Of a stretch of DNA of 64,000 nucleotides, positions 28,387-37,871 are shown in pieces (within the stretch, counting starts at the first letter, position 1; each line of letters opens with the position of its first letter). Below the pieces are notes generated by a model. The model saw nothing but the letters and a program-made list of their open reading frames with translations. It was not told the DNA's origin and searched no databases. This DNA is from VYFG01 sp965203365 (GTDB lineage Bacteria; Pseudomonadota; Gammaproteobacteria; Arenicellales; Poriferihabitantaceae), in NCBI GenBank assembly GCA_965203365.1, contig OZ241878.1, positions 620,001 through 684,000 of the forward strand. The letters are read 5' to 3'. A program made the translations under genes and the position numbers.

Positions 28387-29322
28387 ATGGGTCAGAATAC
28401 ACCATCTCTCTCTGGGCGAAGCGAAAGCCCGGCGGAGTCGCTACCGGAAGAAGGCGCTGCGCTCCAACCGGCATCGGTGGAGGCGAAAGCGATTGATGCC
28501 TTTGAAAATGGAGAGTACCCTTATTCGGACCACTTGAAAAGGCATCTTTATGAGCAGCAGAAGGCAGTTTTGCAGGTCGAGTTGCTCAAGGTCCAGCGGT
28601 GGGTGAAGAAAACCAACCAAAAGATTGTGGTGCTCTTCGAGGGCCGGGATGCGGCGGGGAAGGGCGGCACCATCAAGCGATTCATGGAGCATCTCAATCC
28701 TCGCGGGGCCCGCGTGGTGGCCTTGGAAAAGCCCACTGAAGCGGAAAGGACGCAGTGGTTTTTCCAGCGCTATATCAGTCACCTGCCATCAGGGGGGGAA
28801 ATCGTTCTGTTCGACCGTTCATGGTACAACCGGGCTGGCGTCGAGCGGGTGATGGGCTTTTGTACCCCGATGGAGTACCTGGAATTCATGCGCCAATGTC
28901 CTGACTTGGAGCGGATGTTGGTCCGTTCGGGCATGCACCTGTTCAAGTACTGGTTCTCGGTGACGAAAACAGCACAAAGGATGCGGTTCGATTCACGAAG
29001 AGGCGACCCGTTGAAGCAATGGAAACTGTCACCTGTGGATATCGAATCCCTGGACAAGTGGGGGGACTATACGGAAGCCAAGGAAGCCATGTTTTTCTAC
29101 ACCGATACGGCGGATGCCCCTTGGGTGGTGGTCAAGTCCGACGACAAGAAACGGGCGCGCCTGGCCTGTATGAGACATTTCCTGTCTTTACTGGAGTATG
29201 ATGACAAGGATGCTTCCGTGGTGGGTCATCCAGATCCGCTACTGGTGACCACCAGCACTCGTGCCATCACCAACAGCGACCATATTTTCGGTTCGAGTCT
29301 GCATCCTGATCTGCGACGATAA
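28387..29322 (+). CDS. ppk2: Polyphosphate kinase 2
   Basis: Transfers phosphate between polyphosphate and nucleoside diphosphates. 311 residues from ATG 28387: Walker A GRDAAGKGGTIKRF, lid region HLNPRGARVVAL, and Walker B EIVLFDRSWYNRAGVERVMGF. The variable N-terminus is not conserved. A single-domain, class I-like enzyme. A separate Ppx/GppA homolog lies at 40.3 kb; the two are not linked. Confidence 0.92.
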   Translation: MGQNTPSLSGRSESPAESLPEEGAALQPASVEAKAIDAFENGEYPYSDHLKRHLYEQQKAVLQVELLKVQRWVKKTNQKIVVLFEGRDAAGKGGTIKRFMEHLNPRGARVVALEKPTEAERTQWFFQRYISHLPSGGEIVLFDRSWYNRAGVERVMGFCTPMEYLEFMRQCPDLERMLVRSGMHLFKYWFSVTKTAQRMRFDSRRGDPLKQWKLSPVDIESLDKWGDYTEAKEAMFFYTDTADAPWVVVKSDDKKRARLACMRHFLSLLEYDDKDASVVGHPDPLLVTTSTRAITNSDHIFGSSLHPDLRR

Positions 29323-29404
29323 CTCCAACTACCCTGATCAGGGGGTTGATATAGACAGGTCCCCGCCAGCAGTGGTTGTATGGAGCATGAGCGGTTGTGG
29401 AACG

Positions 29405-29425
29405 CCCTTGCCTTCTGTGCAAGGG
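29405..29425. terminator. Hairpin between ppk2 and msrAB
   Basis: CCCTTGC (29405-29411) pairs exactly with GCAAGGG (29419-29425), loop 7 nt, in the gap between two convergent genes. There is no U-tract on either side, so a terminator role is only suggested. A perfect 12-bp palindrome, CCCTGATCAGGG, lies at 29332-29343 just after ppk2. Confidence 0.35.
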
Positions 29426-29506
29426 GTCGGACTTCAGCAGCACACTGTCATCCGACCATGGGCTGGGATGTCCCTGTCGATCCACCGAAACTATTTGAAC
29501 CGAGAG

Positions 29507-30688
29507 TTACTGATTGAACAGGCTGAGGTATTCGTTATATCCGGTGGAGACCAATTCTTCCTTGGGGATGAATCGAAGAGCGGCTGAATTGATGCAGTAG
29601 CGAAGACCGGTGGGAGCCGGCCCGTCTTTGAAGACATGACCGAGATGAGCGTCACCATAGCGACTTCTCACTTCAGTCCGCGGCAATCCCAATCTGAGGT
29701 CCAGCTTTTCTGTGACGAAATGCTGATCAATGGGACGGGTAAAACTAGGCCACCCAGTGCGAGAATCATACTTATCGGTGGACGAAAACAAAGGTTCCCC
29801 ACTGGTAATATCGACATAAATGCCATCCGCCTTATGGTTCCAGTACTCGTTTTGAAACGGTCTCTCGGTGCCTTCGTGCTGCGTGACCTTGTACTGGAGA
29901 GGGGTCAACATTGTGCGCAGTTCCTCGTCACTCGGCTTCGAGTAGGCATATTGCGATTCGGCTGGTTGACCGATTTCGTTCGCACTGGATTCGGATTCCT
30001 CCCCTTCAGGCACCCGATAAGCCGACTTCAGGTCTTTTCCCCAGACATGGTTAAGAAACTGATCGCGTCCTGAACCATGGCGATAGATCTTGTAGCGCAG
30101 GGCACTTTTTTTATAGTAATCCTGGTGATAGTCTTCAGCCTCCCAGAATTTTTCGTAAGGAAGCACTTCCACGGCCAGTGGCCGGTCATACCGTCCGGAA
30201 GCTTCCAATGCCGCCAACGATTCCTCGATCCAACGCTTTTGGCGGTCATCATGGTAGAACACTGCTGGGCGGTACATGCTGCCACGATCCACGAATTGGC
30301 CCTCTGCGTCCGTGGGATCGATTTCACGCCAGAACCAGTGCAATAACTCAGGATAGGTAATCTGGGAAGGATCGTAGTGGATCTGTACGGTTTCGGTATG
30401 ATCGGTCTTGCCGCGGCCGACCTGTTGATAGGTCGGATTCTCGGTTTGTCCACCAGCATATCCGGAAACCGCTTCGACCACACCGTCGATCTGCTCAAAA
30501 GTGGATTCGACACACCAGAAACAGCCACCGGCGAAGGTGGCGACCTCTAGTGATGATGGATTTTCCGGTTGCGAGGACGCAATGGCCGGTGACAGGGCAC
30601 CTCGCTCAAGGGGTATCTGGCCGAATCCAATAACCAACGCTGCGGCCATACCCAGTGAGGCTAGAACAGTCAATATGGGATTTTTCAT
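29507..30688 (-). CDS. msrAB: Exported fused methionine sulfoxide reductase MsrA-MsrB
   Basis: Repairs both sulfoxide epimers of oxidized methionine. 393 residues: a hydrophobic N-terminal signal segment (KNPILTVLASLGMAAALVIG), MsrA with catalytic C56 in AGGCFWCVE (residues 50-205), a Ser/Glu-rich linker, and MsrB with catalytic C365 in RYCINSAALRF. The zinc-binding CxxC pairs of many MsrB proteins are absent. The start at 30688 is chosen because it begins the signal sequence; the frame extends upstream to 30754. Export implies envelope-protein repair, with electrons from a membrane thiol donor not encoded here. Confidence 0.92.
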   Translation of the reverse strand: MKNPILTVLASLGMAAALVIGFGQIPLERGALSPAIASSQPENPSSLEVATFAGGCFWCVESTFEQIDGVVEAVSGYAGGQTENPTYQQVGRGKTDHTETVQIHYDPSQITYPELLHWFWREIDPTDAEGQFVDRGSMYRPAVFYHDDRQKRWIEESLAALEASGRYDRPLAVEVLPYEKFWEAEDYHQDYYKKSALRYKIYRHGSGRDQFLNHVWGKDLKSAYRVPEGEESESSANEIGQPAESQYAYSKPSDEELRTMLTPLQYKVTQHEGTERPFQNEYWNHKADGIYVDITSGEPLFSSTDKYDSRTGWPSFTRPIDQHFVTEKLDLRLGLPRTEVRSRYGDAHLGHVFKDGPAPTGLRYCINSAALRFIPKEELVSTGYNEYLSLFNQ

Positions 30689-30908
30689 ATTCAGGATTTG
30701 GATAGCTGTAGGCTCATAGAAACTGAAATCATGGAAAAGTTCCATTGGTCTCATCTTGGGATGTGAGTCGATTGTGATCCCTTTTGATCCGTCGGTAACA
30801 TGGTTGATGCCATGAGGCTGGTTCAGTCGCCGGAATCAAGTGATGGTCGCGAGGCTTGCGATTTCGACGCGATCCTGCACAATAGTCACATTTTGAGCGA
30901 CCATCACG

Positions 30909-31655
30909 ATGACCTGCCTCAGCGTCAACCTGAACAAGATCGCCCTTCTTCGAAATTCACGGGGAAGGGATTACCCCAATGTGCTGCAGTATGCCCAAAA
31001 GTTGATTGATTGGGGGGTTCAGGGCATTACGGTCCACCCCAGGCAAGATGAGCGTCACATCACGCGAAAGGACACATTGGAACTGGGAGAACTGCTGGCG
31101 GACATCGATTCCGTGGAATTCAATATTGAAGGCTATCCTTCCGAGGAGTTTTTGGTATTGATTTCCCGAGCAAGACCAGACCAAGTGACCCTGGTGCCTG
31201 ACAGTGCGGACCAACTGACCTCGGATCATGGCTGGCAGGTTTCGGCCAGTATGGATACGCTGGGTCCGGCGCTGGCAAGAATCCGTGCGGCTGGGGCCCG
31301 AGGGGCTTTGTTCCTGGACCCGGACATTTCTCAGGTGGAAGCCGTTGCGGTCAGCGGCTATGAGCGGATCGAGTTGTATACTGAGCACTATGCGGCCACT
31401 TGGGGGACACCACAAAAAGAAACGGTCCTGGCCACTTATCGTCACGCCAAGGACCGGGCCGTCTTGCTGGGACTTGGGGTGAATGCGGGACATGACCTTA
31501 ATTTGGATAATCTTCCTGATTTTCTCTCCATGGGAGATATCCTGGAAGTTTCCATTGGTCATGCGCTGACTGTCGAAGCCATTAATGTGGGTTTAGAGTC
31601 GGTCGTCAGACAGTATCTCGATATTTGTCGTGACCAGCCTGTCTATCAACGCTAA
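30909..31655 (+). CDS. pdxJ: Pyridoxine 5'-phosphate synthase
   Basis: Condenses 1-deoxyxylulose-5-phosphate with 3-amino-2-oxopropyl phosphate to pyridoxine phosphate. 248 residues, TIM barrel, with SVNLNKIALLRNSRG, ITVHPRQDERHI, the catalytic-loop VEFNIEGYPSEEF and GLGVNAGHDLNLDNL. It is not beside recO or acpS, where many gammaproteobacteria carry it. Confidence 0.96.
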   Translation: MTCLSVNLNKIALLRNSRGRDYPNVLQYAQKLIDWGVQGITVHPRQDERHITRKDTLELGELLADIDSVEFNIEGYPSEEFLVLISRARPDQVTLVPDSADQLTSDHGWQVSASMDTLGPALARIRAAGARGALFLDPDISQVEAVAVSGYERIELYTEHYAATWGTPQKETVLATYRHAKDRAVLLGLGVNAGHDLNLDNLPDFLSMGDILEVSIGHALTVEAINVGLESVVRQYLDICRDQPVYQR

Positions 31656-32160
31656 TCTTCATCTAGGCGAACCGGAAGAACTGATACCGCAGAGCAAGGG
31701 ATATTTCCAATTCAACCCTTGACATAGGGCTAAATCGGAGGATATCCCCACAGGTGGTGTCATGGCAAAGGGTCATAGTGCTCTAACTATCTAATAAAAA
31801 AGGATAAAGAGGCTTGAGCCCGAACCGTGTATCTTCTGTCATAAACCGCCAATTCACTCGCCGGTTAGCCGGATGGCGTTGTTGTGTCCCTGTCGGTACT
31901 GCGGTGGCGATCGTCTCCCACCCCGGACATTACCATCCCAGGGCACGGAATACGCATGCGGCGATTTGGAGCCAACTGCCCTGTCTAGGCATGTTGACAC
32001 ATACCAGTTTATTTGAGAGTACGTTATCAAGACTCCTCGAGCGTCTGCAATCGTTGAGGATGAAGGTTAAGCACCAGATTTTGATAATCGTAATATCGAT
32101 TTTAGTTGGACTGTCCTTAATTCGATAAAAACAGGGTTTATTTTAAAAAATATTGAATAA
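31656..32160. other. Intergenic region, no supported gene
   Basis: About 500 nt between pdxJ and the AAA15 ATPase gene. An open frame at 31814-32128 has no recognisable domain, and its composition does not look coding. AT content rises sharply after about 32,090, marking entry into the acquired-looking ATPase gene. Confidence 0.5.
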
Positions 32161-32178
32161 TTAACAAAATATTGTTAA
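32161..32178. promoter_or_regulatory. Palindrome overlapping the -35 of the AAA15 gene (candidate operator)
   Basis: TTAACAA-AATA-TTGTTAA is a perfect inverted repeat with 7-bp arms. Its right arm overlaps the -35 hexamer TTGTTA (32172-32177), where a bound protein would block transcription. No regulator gene is adjacent. Confidence 0.5.
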
Positions 32179-32199
32179 AAAGTCTATTTTGACTATAGA
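32172..32199 (+). promoter_or_regulatory. Promoter of the AAA15 ATPase gene, near-leaderless
   Basis: TTGTTA (32172-32177), 16-nt spacer, TATAGA (32194-32199). Only 9 nt separate the -10 from the ATG at 32209, so the transcript would have a leader of about two bases or none. No Shine-Dalgarno is present. Confidence 0.55.
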
Positions 32200-32208
32200 A
32201 TTAGTGTC

Positions 32209-33405
32209 ATGTTACATAAATTCATATTCAAAAACTTTTTCTCGTTTGCAGACGAAACGGAAGTGTCATTTAGATTCAATCGACAGGTCGCGGCCTCGGA
32301 ATTGACATTCATGAGCCCCAGTGGTGTTTGCCTATCGAAAATCTTGGCGGCGATTGGTCCAAATGCTTCCGGCAAAACCAATGTACTGAAACCGCTGACC
32401 TTCCTGAGTTGGTTTGTTTCGCATTCGTTCACTTCCACGAAACCAGAGAATGATAATCCCGTTCAGGCACATTTTTTCTCTGACTCGAAAGACAGCGAGT
32501 TTGAGATTGAATTCGAGCACAATGACCAACATTACCGCTATCGACTTTGTATTAATCCGAAGCGGGTGGTGCATGAATCCCTGTATTGCCGAACCAGCCA
32601 GCATTTCAGTATTGTATTTCGGAGAAATTACCTTGAGCAGGGCTCAACCTATGTCATACGTCAACAGAACTTTGGCCTTACGCCCCGGGAAGCTGAAAAA
32701 GTTCGGCCAAATGCTTCATTGATTGCGACAGCAGCCCAGTACAATGTGTTGTTGGCCAAGGAACTGGTAAGTTATTTTTATCGGTTTCATTCAAATGTGA
32801 ATTACATTGGTCGAGACCATTTCGAAGGAAATAACGTGCTTGATGCAGCGAATTTTTTCTTTGATCGGCCCGCCTTGTATGCACGAATATCCGAAATCCT
32901 GACTCGTCTGGATTTTGGTCTGGCTGAAGTTGTCATTGAGTCACATGATTTTATGGATAAGGATTCCGGAAAGAACGAAGATGTCAGGGTGCCTTATGGT
33001 ATTCATCGTAAGGGGAAGAGAAAACACAAAATCCCTTTTTGGCTTGAATCCAGTGGTACCCAAGCGGTATTTGTTTTACTGGAAAAGATTCTGCCTGCCC
33101 TGGAACAGGGTGGAGTTGTCATTATCGATGAAATGGAAGCAGGCCTACATCCCGAAATGATTATGGCGATACTTGATCTGTTTATCGACTCTGATTGTAA
33201 CCCGCACAATACGCAAATCATCTTCACCTGCCATGCCCACGAGATTCTTGATGATCTGCAGAAGGAACAGATACTGCTCGTCGAAAAAGATTCCGATGGG
33301 TTCAGTAAAGCCTGGCGACTGAGTGATATGAGAGGTATTAGGAGAGACGATAATCTATATACGAAGTATCGTGCGGGTGCGTACGGCGCTGTTCCAAATC
33401 TATAA
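32209..33405 (+). CDS. AAA15-family (RloA/AbiL-type) ATPase, solitary
   Basis: 398 residues of the ABC/SMC-like COG1106 group: N-terminal KFIFKNFFSFADETEVSF, Walker A IGPNASGKTN (residues 49-58), a mid-region insert, and Walker B VVIIDEMEAGLHPEM followed by IIFTCHAHEILDDL. Such ATPases usually act with an RloB/TOPRIM-like partner in abortive-infection or restriction-linked loci. No partner is visible: after the stop only a 9-codon frame, then about 650 nt without genes. The gene and its surroundings are more AT-rich than their neighbours, suggesting horizontal transfer. Confidence 0.8.
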   Translation: MLHKFIFKNFFSFADETEVSFRFNRQVAASELTFMSPSGVCLSKILAAIGPNASGKTNVLKPLTFLSWFVSHSFTSTKPENDNPVQAHFFSDSKDSEFEIEFEHNDQHYRYRLCINPKRVVHESLYCRTSQHFSIVFRRNYLEQGSTYVIRQQNFGLTPREAEKVRPNASLIATAAQYNVLLAKELVSYFYRFHSNVNYIGRDHFEGNNVLDAANFFFDRPALYARISEILTRLDFGLAEVVIESHDFMDKDSGKNEDVRVPYGIHRKGKRKHKIPFWLESSGTQAVFVLLEKILPALEQGGVVIIDEMEAGLHPEMIMAILDLFIDSDCNPHNTQIIFTCHAHEILDDLQKEQILLVEKDSDGFSKAWRLSDMRGIRRDDNLYTKYRAGAYGAVPNL

Positions 33406-34070
33406 GATAGCTGTCTATTAATGGATGATTCTAAATCAGGTAAGTAAGGCAATTTCAATAGCAAAATTCTTCTTGTCTGAAGAATGATCAAGAAGTTTTT
33501 TTGAAATTTGCATTTCAGCTGATATGTTGATATTTTTCTATTATATGGTCATCAATATTGATAGTGATTTCATAGGAAATCACCTGCATGGCAGCTATAG
33601 AATTCATCATATGATGATAGTTCGATGCTTTAATCGACGCACGAGATTGCTTATGAATCATCGTATTAGGGGTCTACTTGGTTCTCAGCGACGATTTTTG
33701 AATCACTTTTGAGCTGCAGTGATGTAATCGAAAGCTGTTTTTCATGTCGAGTTTAACATGATGACATCAGCAACTGATGAGTCGATTCAAAGTGTATGAT
33801 TTTCGTGACAGCTACCCACTATTTCTGGACATGGGTTGTTGCGCATCCCCATTCGCAGTGCACCATGAGATACAGTAGCCAATGCTGCCGGTTGGGTAGT
33901 GCAGGGTAGCAGATGAACAGTGGGAGACATCCCTGACAGAGTGTAATATGGGGCGCCTATCGAAACGGGAATGGATCGTACCCCACCATGAGGCACTGCT
34001 GGCAGAAACTCAAGTTGGTCAGTCACTTAAATGAACCTATGTTGATTCGAGTGACAGGATGGCCCGGGCT
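33406..34070. other. AT-rich gene-free stretch after the AAA15 gene
   Basis: No convincing gene on either strand. A perfect 14-bp palindrome, TCATCATATGATGA, lies at 33604-33617. If an RloB-like partner gene was once here, nothing recognisable remains. Confidence 0.5.
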
Positions 34071-34448
34071 CTATAAAATCAACATTGCGACCACCTTCCG
34101 TCCATCGCTGGCCAGAATGTTATAAGTCCGAGCGGCGGCCGGAGTATCCATAATCTCCACGCCAATTCCTTTTTCCACCAAAGAGCGATAGACTCCGGGA
34201 GGTGGAAAAATGATTCGGGAACCTGTCCCGATCAGCACGACTTCCACCTCCCATTCCAAAATCGCATCGAAATCCCGTTCCGTGAGGTTGGAAACAGTTT
34301 TCACGCGCCACAATTGGAGGGTGAGCGGTGATATGATCACGCTCTCTCGGTAGGTCTTGTCCCGGGTGGTGATACGCAAACCATCGTCATCGGACTCAAG
34401 ATGGCGGATGAAATGATCACATCCCGGTGGTTCGAGTTGAATCTGCAT
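34071..34448 (-). CDS. Mth938-like (DUF498) domain protein
   Basis: 125 residues with the Mth938-like pattern: FIRHLESDDDGLRI, VIISPLTLQLWRV, VVLIGTGSRIIFPPP and a C-terminal ARTYNILASDGRKVVAMLIL. The human homolog NDUFAF3 assists complex I assembly; the bacterial role is unclear. Divergent from hom. Confidence 0.88.
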   Translation of the reverse strand: MQIQLEPPGCDHFIRHLESDDDGLRITTRDKTYRESVIISPLTLQLWRVKTVSNLTERDFDAILEWEVEVVLIGTGSRIIFPPPGVYRSLVEKGIGVEIMDTPAAARTYNILASDGRKVVAMLIL

Positions 34449-34548
34449 CAGACAGTGACATAACGGATGGCTAAACGGCTGATTGGACGGCCCGTGCAGG
34501 CTGCGAATCGGGGGGCAAACATCCTAATTGAAATCAATTCTTAATTCT

Positions 34549-35862
34549 ATGGTAAAAGCGGTCAATATCGGTCTGATCGGCCTAGGTACTGTGGGTAGCG
34601 GTACGGTCGAGATTTTAAGACGCAACAGTCAGGATATCTCCGGTCGGGCGGGTCGGGCTATTCGGGTCAGCAGAATTGCCGTGCGTAACCTAGATAAGCC
34701 CAGGAATGTGGATGTCAGCGGCATTCTCATGGAAGACGATCCGCTGGCCCTGGTCACGGATCCTGATCTCGATATCGTGGTCGAGCTGGCGGGGGGTGAG
34801 TCCCAGGCCCGTCAGGTCGTACTCCGTGCGATCGAAAGCGGCAAGCATGTGGTGACAGCCAACAAGGCGCTGATCGCCCTGCATGGAAACGAAATTTTTG
34901 ACCGGGCGCAGAAAAAAGGCGTCATGGTCGCTTTCGAGGCGGCTGTTGCCGGCGGCATACCCATTATCAAATCCCTGCGGGAGGGGCTTTCCGCCAACCG
35001 CATCGAATGGGTGACCGGTATCATCAACGGCACCTGTAATTACATCCTGTCCCGTATGGAAAGTGACAATATGGATTTTGCGGATGTCCTTCGTGATGCC
35101 CAGGCTCTGGGTTATGCTGAAGCGGATCCGGCATTTGATATCAACGGAACCGATGCCGCTCACAAGCTGACGATTCTGGCGTCTGTTGCACTCGGCATCC
35201 CATTGCAGTTTGACCGTGTTCACGTAGAAGGGATTGCCAGCATCAGTATCGACGATATCCGTTATGCCAGAGAACTTGGCTATCGAATCAAGCATCTGGG
35301 GGTTGTGATGCGGCAACATCATGGCATTGAACTCAGGGTGCATCCGGTCATGGTACCGGTAGACCACCTGCTCGCCAACGTCAACGGCGTCATGAATGCG
35401 GTGTTGGTGCAAGCCGATGCGGTGGGTCCGACGCTATACTATGGTGCAGGAGCTGGTGCCGAACCGACCGGCTCGGCGGTGGTGGCCGATATTGTGGATG
35501 TCGTTAGGGCCTTGACCAGCGATCCAGACAATCGAGTTCCCCACTTGGCATTTCAGCCTGGTGCACTGGCCAGCTTACCGATCTTGCCGATGGATGAAGT
35601 GATAACCGCCAGCTATTTACGCCTGCGGGTCAAAAATCGTCCCGGTGTTCTGGCGAGCATTACGCAGATATTCGGTCAGCGGAACATTTCCATTGATACG
35701 GTATTGCAGAAAGGTCATGACGAAATCAATGGCGAAGTAACCATCATCCTGTTGACTCAGGAAACGCCGGATTCGAACCTGGCGGGTGCCATCGCGCAGA
35801 TGGAAAGTCTGTCTGTGGTGGACGGAAAGATTCGCCAGATTCGTCTGATGCATCTTGACTAG
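34549..35862 (+). CDS. hom: Homoserine dehydrogenase
   Basis: NAD(P)H-dependent reduction of aspartate semialdehyde to homoserine for threonine and methionine. 437 residues: Rossmann GLIGLGTVGSGTVEIL, VTANKALIALHG, catalytic-domain GIINGTCNYILSRM and a C-terminal ACT domain from about residue 360 (RVKNRPGVLASITQIFG), consistent with feedback control. An in-frame TTG at 34528 is a weaker start. thrC is not next to it. Confidence 0.95.
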   Translation: MVKAVNIGLIGLGTVGSGTVEILRRNSQDISGRAGRAIRVSRIAVRNLDKPRNVDVSGILMEDDPLALVTDPDLDIVVELAGGESQARQVVLRAIESGKHVVTANKALIALHGNEIFDRAQKKGVMVAFEAAVAGGIPIIKSLREGLSANRIEWVTGIINGTCNYILSRMESDNMDFADVLRDAQALGYAEADPAFDINGTDAAHKLTILASVALGIPLQFDRVHVEGIASISIDDIRYARELGYRIKHLGVVMRQHHGIELRVHPVMVPVDHLLANVNGVMNAVLVQADAVGPTLYYGAGAGAEPTGSAVVADIVDVVRALTSDPDNRVPHLAFQPGALASLPILPMDEVITASYLRLRVKNRPGVLASITQIFGQRNISIDTVLQKGHDEINGEVTIILLTQETPDSNLAGAIAQMESLSVVDGKIRQIRLMHLD

Positions 35863-36018
35863 TCCGCATCGTCCCAGCATCTCTCATGGGGCAGCTGACG
35901 AAATCGAGATAGGCGGGACCCGCTTGAGGGGGGCAGGATGTACCATATGAAACCCTTGGCCTAATCACCACCTCCAACGATGAGTCCGGAGTCTTCTGAA
36001 GTCAGGTCGGGTGGCGCC

Positions 36019-37797
36019 ATGACCCTGTCACTCCCGAAACGAGCAATGGTACGCAGGGATCCCAACGAAGGTGAGCGGAGCACAATCCCGGCAATCCACC
36101 CGCTTCTGCAACGGATATTTGCCACTCGGGGTGTCAGACATTCAGCGGAACTGAATCATTCACTGGACGAACTGCCCTCTCCAGACCTTTTCAAGGATAT
36201 TTCCCTGGCAGTCAATCGCTTACTCCAGGCCTTGGACCAGGATGAACTCATCTTGATCCTGGGAGACTATGATACCGATGGAGCCACCGCCGCGGCACTG
36301 GCTGTTCTCGGGTTGCGTTCCCTGGGGGCAGCGAACGTGGATTATCTGATGCCGAACCGGTTCGTGCACGGTTACGGACTCTCACCGAAATTTGCCCAGG
36401 TCGCGATCGACCAATCCCCATCGCTGGTGATCACCGTCGACAATGGCATTACCAGCGTGGAGGGGGTGCGGGTTCTGAAAGATGCCGGGATTGATGTGAT
36501 TATCACCGACCATCATCTGCCGGGAGACAGATTGCCTGAAGCGACCGCGATCATCAACCCGAACCAGGCGGACTGCTCCTTTCCCTCCGGTAAGATTGCC
36601 GGTGTCGGGGTCTTGTTTTATCTCCTGTCGGCTCTTCGAGCCGCCATGCGAGAGCGTGGCGATTTTTGCCAAGGACGATCAGAGCCGAATTTGGCACAGT
36701 TTCTTGATCTGGTGGCATTGGGCACGGTGGCCGATGTCGTCCCGTTGGACCGGGTGAACCGAACGCTGGTTACCCAAGGCATCGCTCGCATCCAGAAAGG
36801 GCGCTGTCGACCCGGAATCCGAGCCTTGTTGGAGGTCGCGGGAAAAAGTCTGGCCGACATCAACACGGCAGACCTGGGATTTGTGGTCGCTCCGAGACTG
36901 AATGCAGCCGGCCGGCTGGATGATATCAGCCTGGGAGTCGAGTGCCTGCTCATGGAGGATGAATCCAAGGCGGTCAAATATGCGAAAGACCTGCACCGAA
37001 TCAATGCCGAGCGGCGCCAGGTTGAGCAGCAAATGCAACAGGAAGCTCAGTCCATCACTGCCGAACTGACGCTCGAAAACGACACGGCCCGTGGAATTTG
37101 CTTATATGGCAAAGAATGGAATCAAGGGCTGACGGGTCTGATTGCCTCCAGAATCAAGGATCAGTATTTTGAGCCGGTGATCGCCTTTGCACCCAGTTCC
37201 GAGGGAATGCTCTCAGGTTCGGCCCGGTCCATTCCTGGATTGAATATCCGTGACCTGCTGTCTGATATGGCCGCCGTCAATCCCAAGCTGATGGAGAAAT
37301 TTGGGGGCCATGCCATGGCGGCTGGATTATCTCTTCGGGTGGAAAATCTGGAGCTTTTTCGATCCACGTTCCATGAGGCGATTCAGCGTCATTTTGAGCA
37401 CGTACCCAGGAGCAACATCCTCCTCACCGATGGTCCTTTGGAGCCCGAGTATTTCACGCCAAGCGTCGCCACCATGCTCCGAAATGCTGCCCCTTGGGGG
37501 CAGCAGTTTCCAGCCCCGGTATTTGACAATGAGTTCATCGTTGTTTCCAAAAAGGTATTGGACGAGCGACATTTGAAGCTGTCTTTGCGAACGCGAGATC
37601 GGGTGGTGAACGCCATTGTCTTTCGCGCACTGGAACCTGGTCAGTTGCCCACACTTCCAGATCGCATACGCGCTGCCTTCCAGCTGGATATCAATCACTT
37701 TCGGGGTGAAAGTCAATTGCAGTTGATCATTGAACATCTTGAACCTGTCGTGTCCAAGACCGAATCCACCGAACATAGGACTACAGATCGGGTTTGA
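36019..37797 (+). CDS. recJ: Single-stranded-DNA-specific exonuclease RecJ
   Basis: 5'-3' exonuclease of recombination and mismatch repair. 592 residues from ATG 36019 (605 from ATG 35980). DHH-family metal motifs ILGDYDTDGAT, VDNGIT, TDHHLPG and LVALGTVADVVPLDRVNR; DHHA1 motif GGHAMAAGLSL; C-terminal OB-fold. Neither start has a strong ribosome site. No obvious terminator before rpoE, whose -35 overlaps the recJ stop codon. Confidence 0.95.
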   Translation: MTLSLPKRAMVRRDPNEGERSTIPAIHPLLQRIFATRGVRHSAELNHSLDELPSPDLFKDISLAVNRLLQALDQDELILILGDYDTDGATAAALAVLGLRSLGAANVDYLMPNRFVHGYGLSPKFAQVAIDQSPSLVITVDNGITSVEGVRVLKDAGIDVIITDHHLPGDRLPEATAIINPNQADCSFPSGKIAGVGVLFYLLSALRAAMRERGDFCQGRSEPNLAQFLDLVALGTVADVVPLDRVNRTLVTQGIARIQKGRCRPGIRALLEVAGKSLADINTADLGFVVAPRLNAAGRLDDISLGVECLLMEDESKAVKYAKDLHRINAERRQVEQQMQQEAQSITAELTLENDTARGICLYGKEWNQGLTGLIASRIKDQYFEPVIAFAPSSEGMLSGSARSIPGLNIRDLLSDMAAVNPKLMEKFGGHAMAAGLSLRVENLELFRSTFHEAIQRHFEHVPRSNILLTDGPLEPEYFTPSVATMLRNAAPWGQQFPAPVFDNEFIVVSKKVLDERHLKLSLRTRDRVVNAIVFRALEPGQLPTLPDRIRAAFQLDINHFRGESQLQLIIEHLEPVVSKTESTEHRTTDRV

Positions 37798-37823
37798 ATT
37801 TTAAGAATCATCCAATATATACT
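37794..37823 (+). promoter_or_regulatory. Candidate sigma-70 promoter of rpoE
   Basis: TTGAAT (37794-37799), 18-nt spacer, TATACT (37818-37823), about 48 nt before the rpoE ATG. The -35 overlaps the recJ stop. No clear sigma-E-type GAACTT/TCTGA pair was seen, although autoregulation would be expected from relatives. Confidence 0.45.
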
Positions 37824-37871
37824 GAATCGAATGTCTGCTGCTGATATGCGATATTTTGGTAAACCTTCGCA

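Noticed and set aside
31814..32128. 105-codon frame between pdxJ and the AAA15 gene
   Set aside because: There is no domain. The hydrophobic tail arises from AT-rich DNA at the transition, and there is no promoter or ribosome-site support.
33524..33712. 62-codon frame after the AAA15 gene as a possible partner gene
   Set aside because: Composition is noise-like (runs of Arg, His and aromatic residues), with no RloB/TOPRIM motif and no ribosome site.
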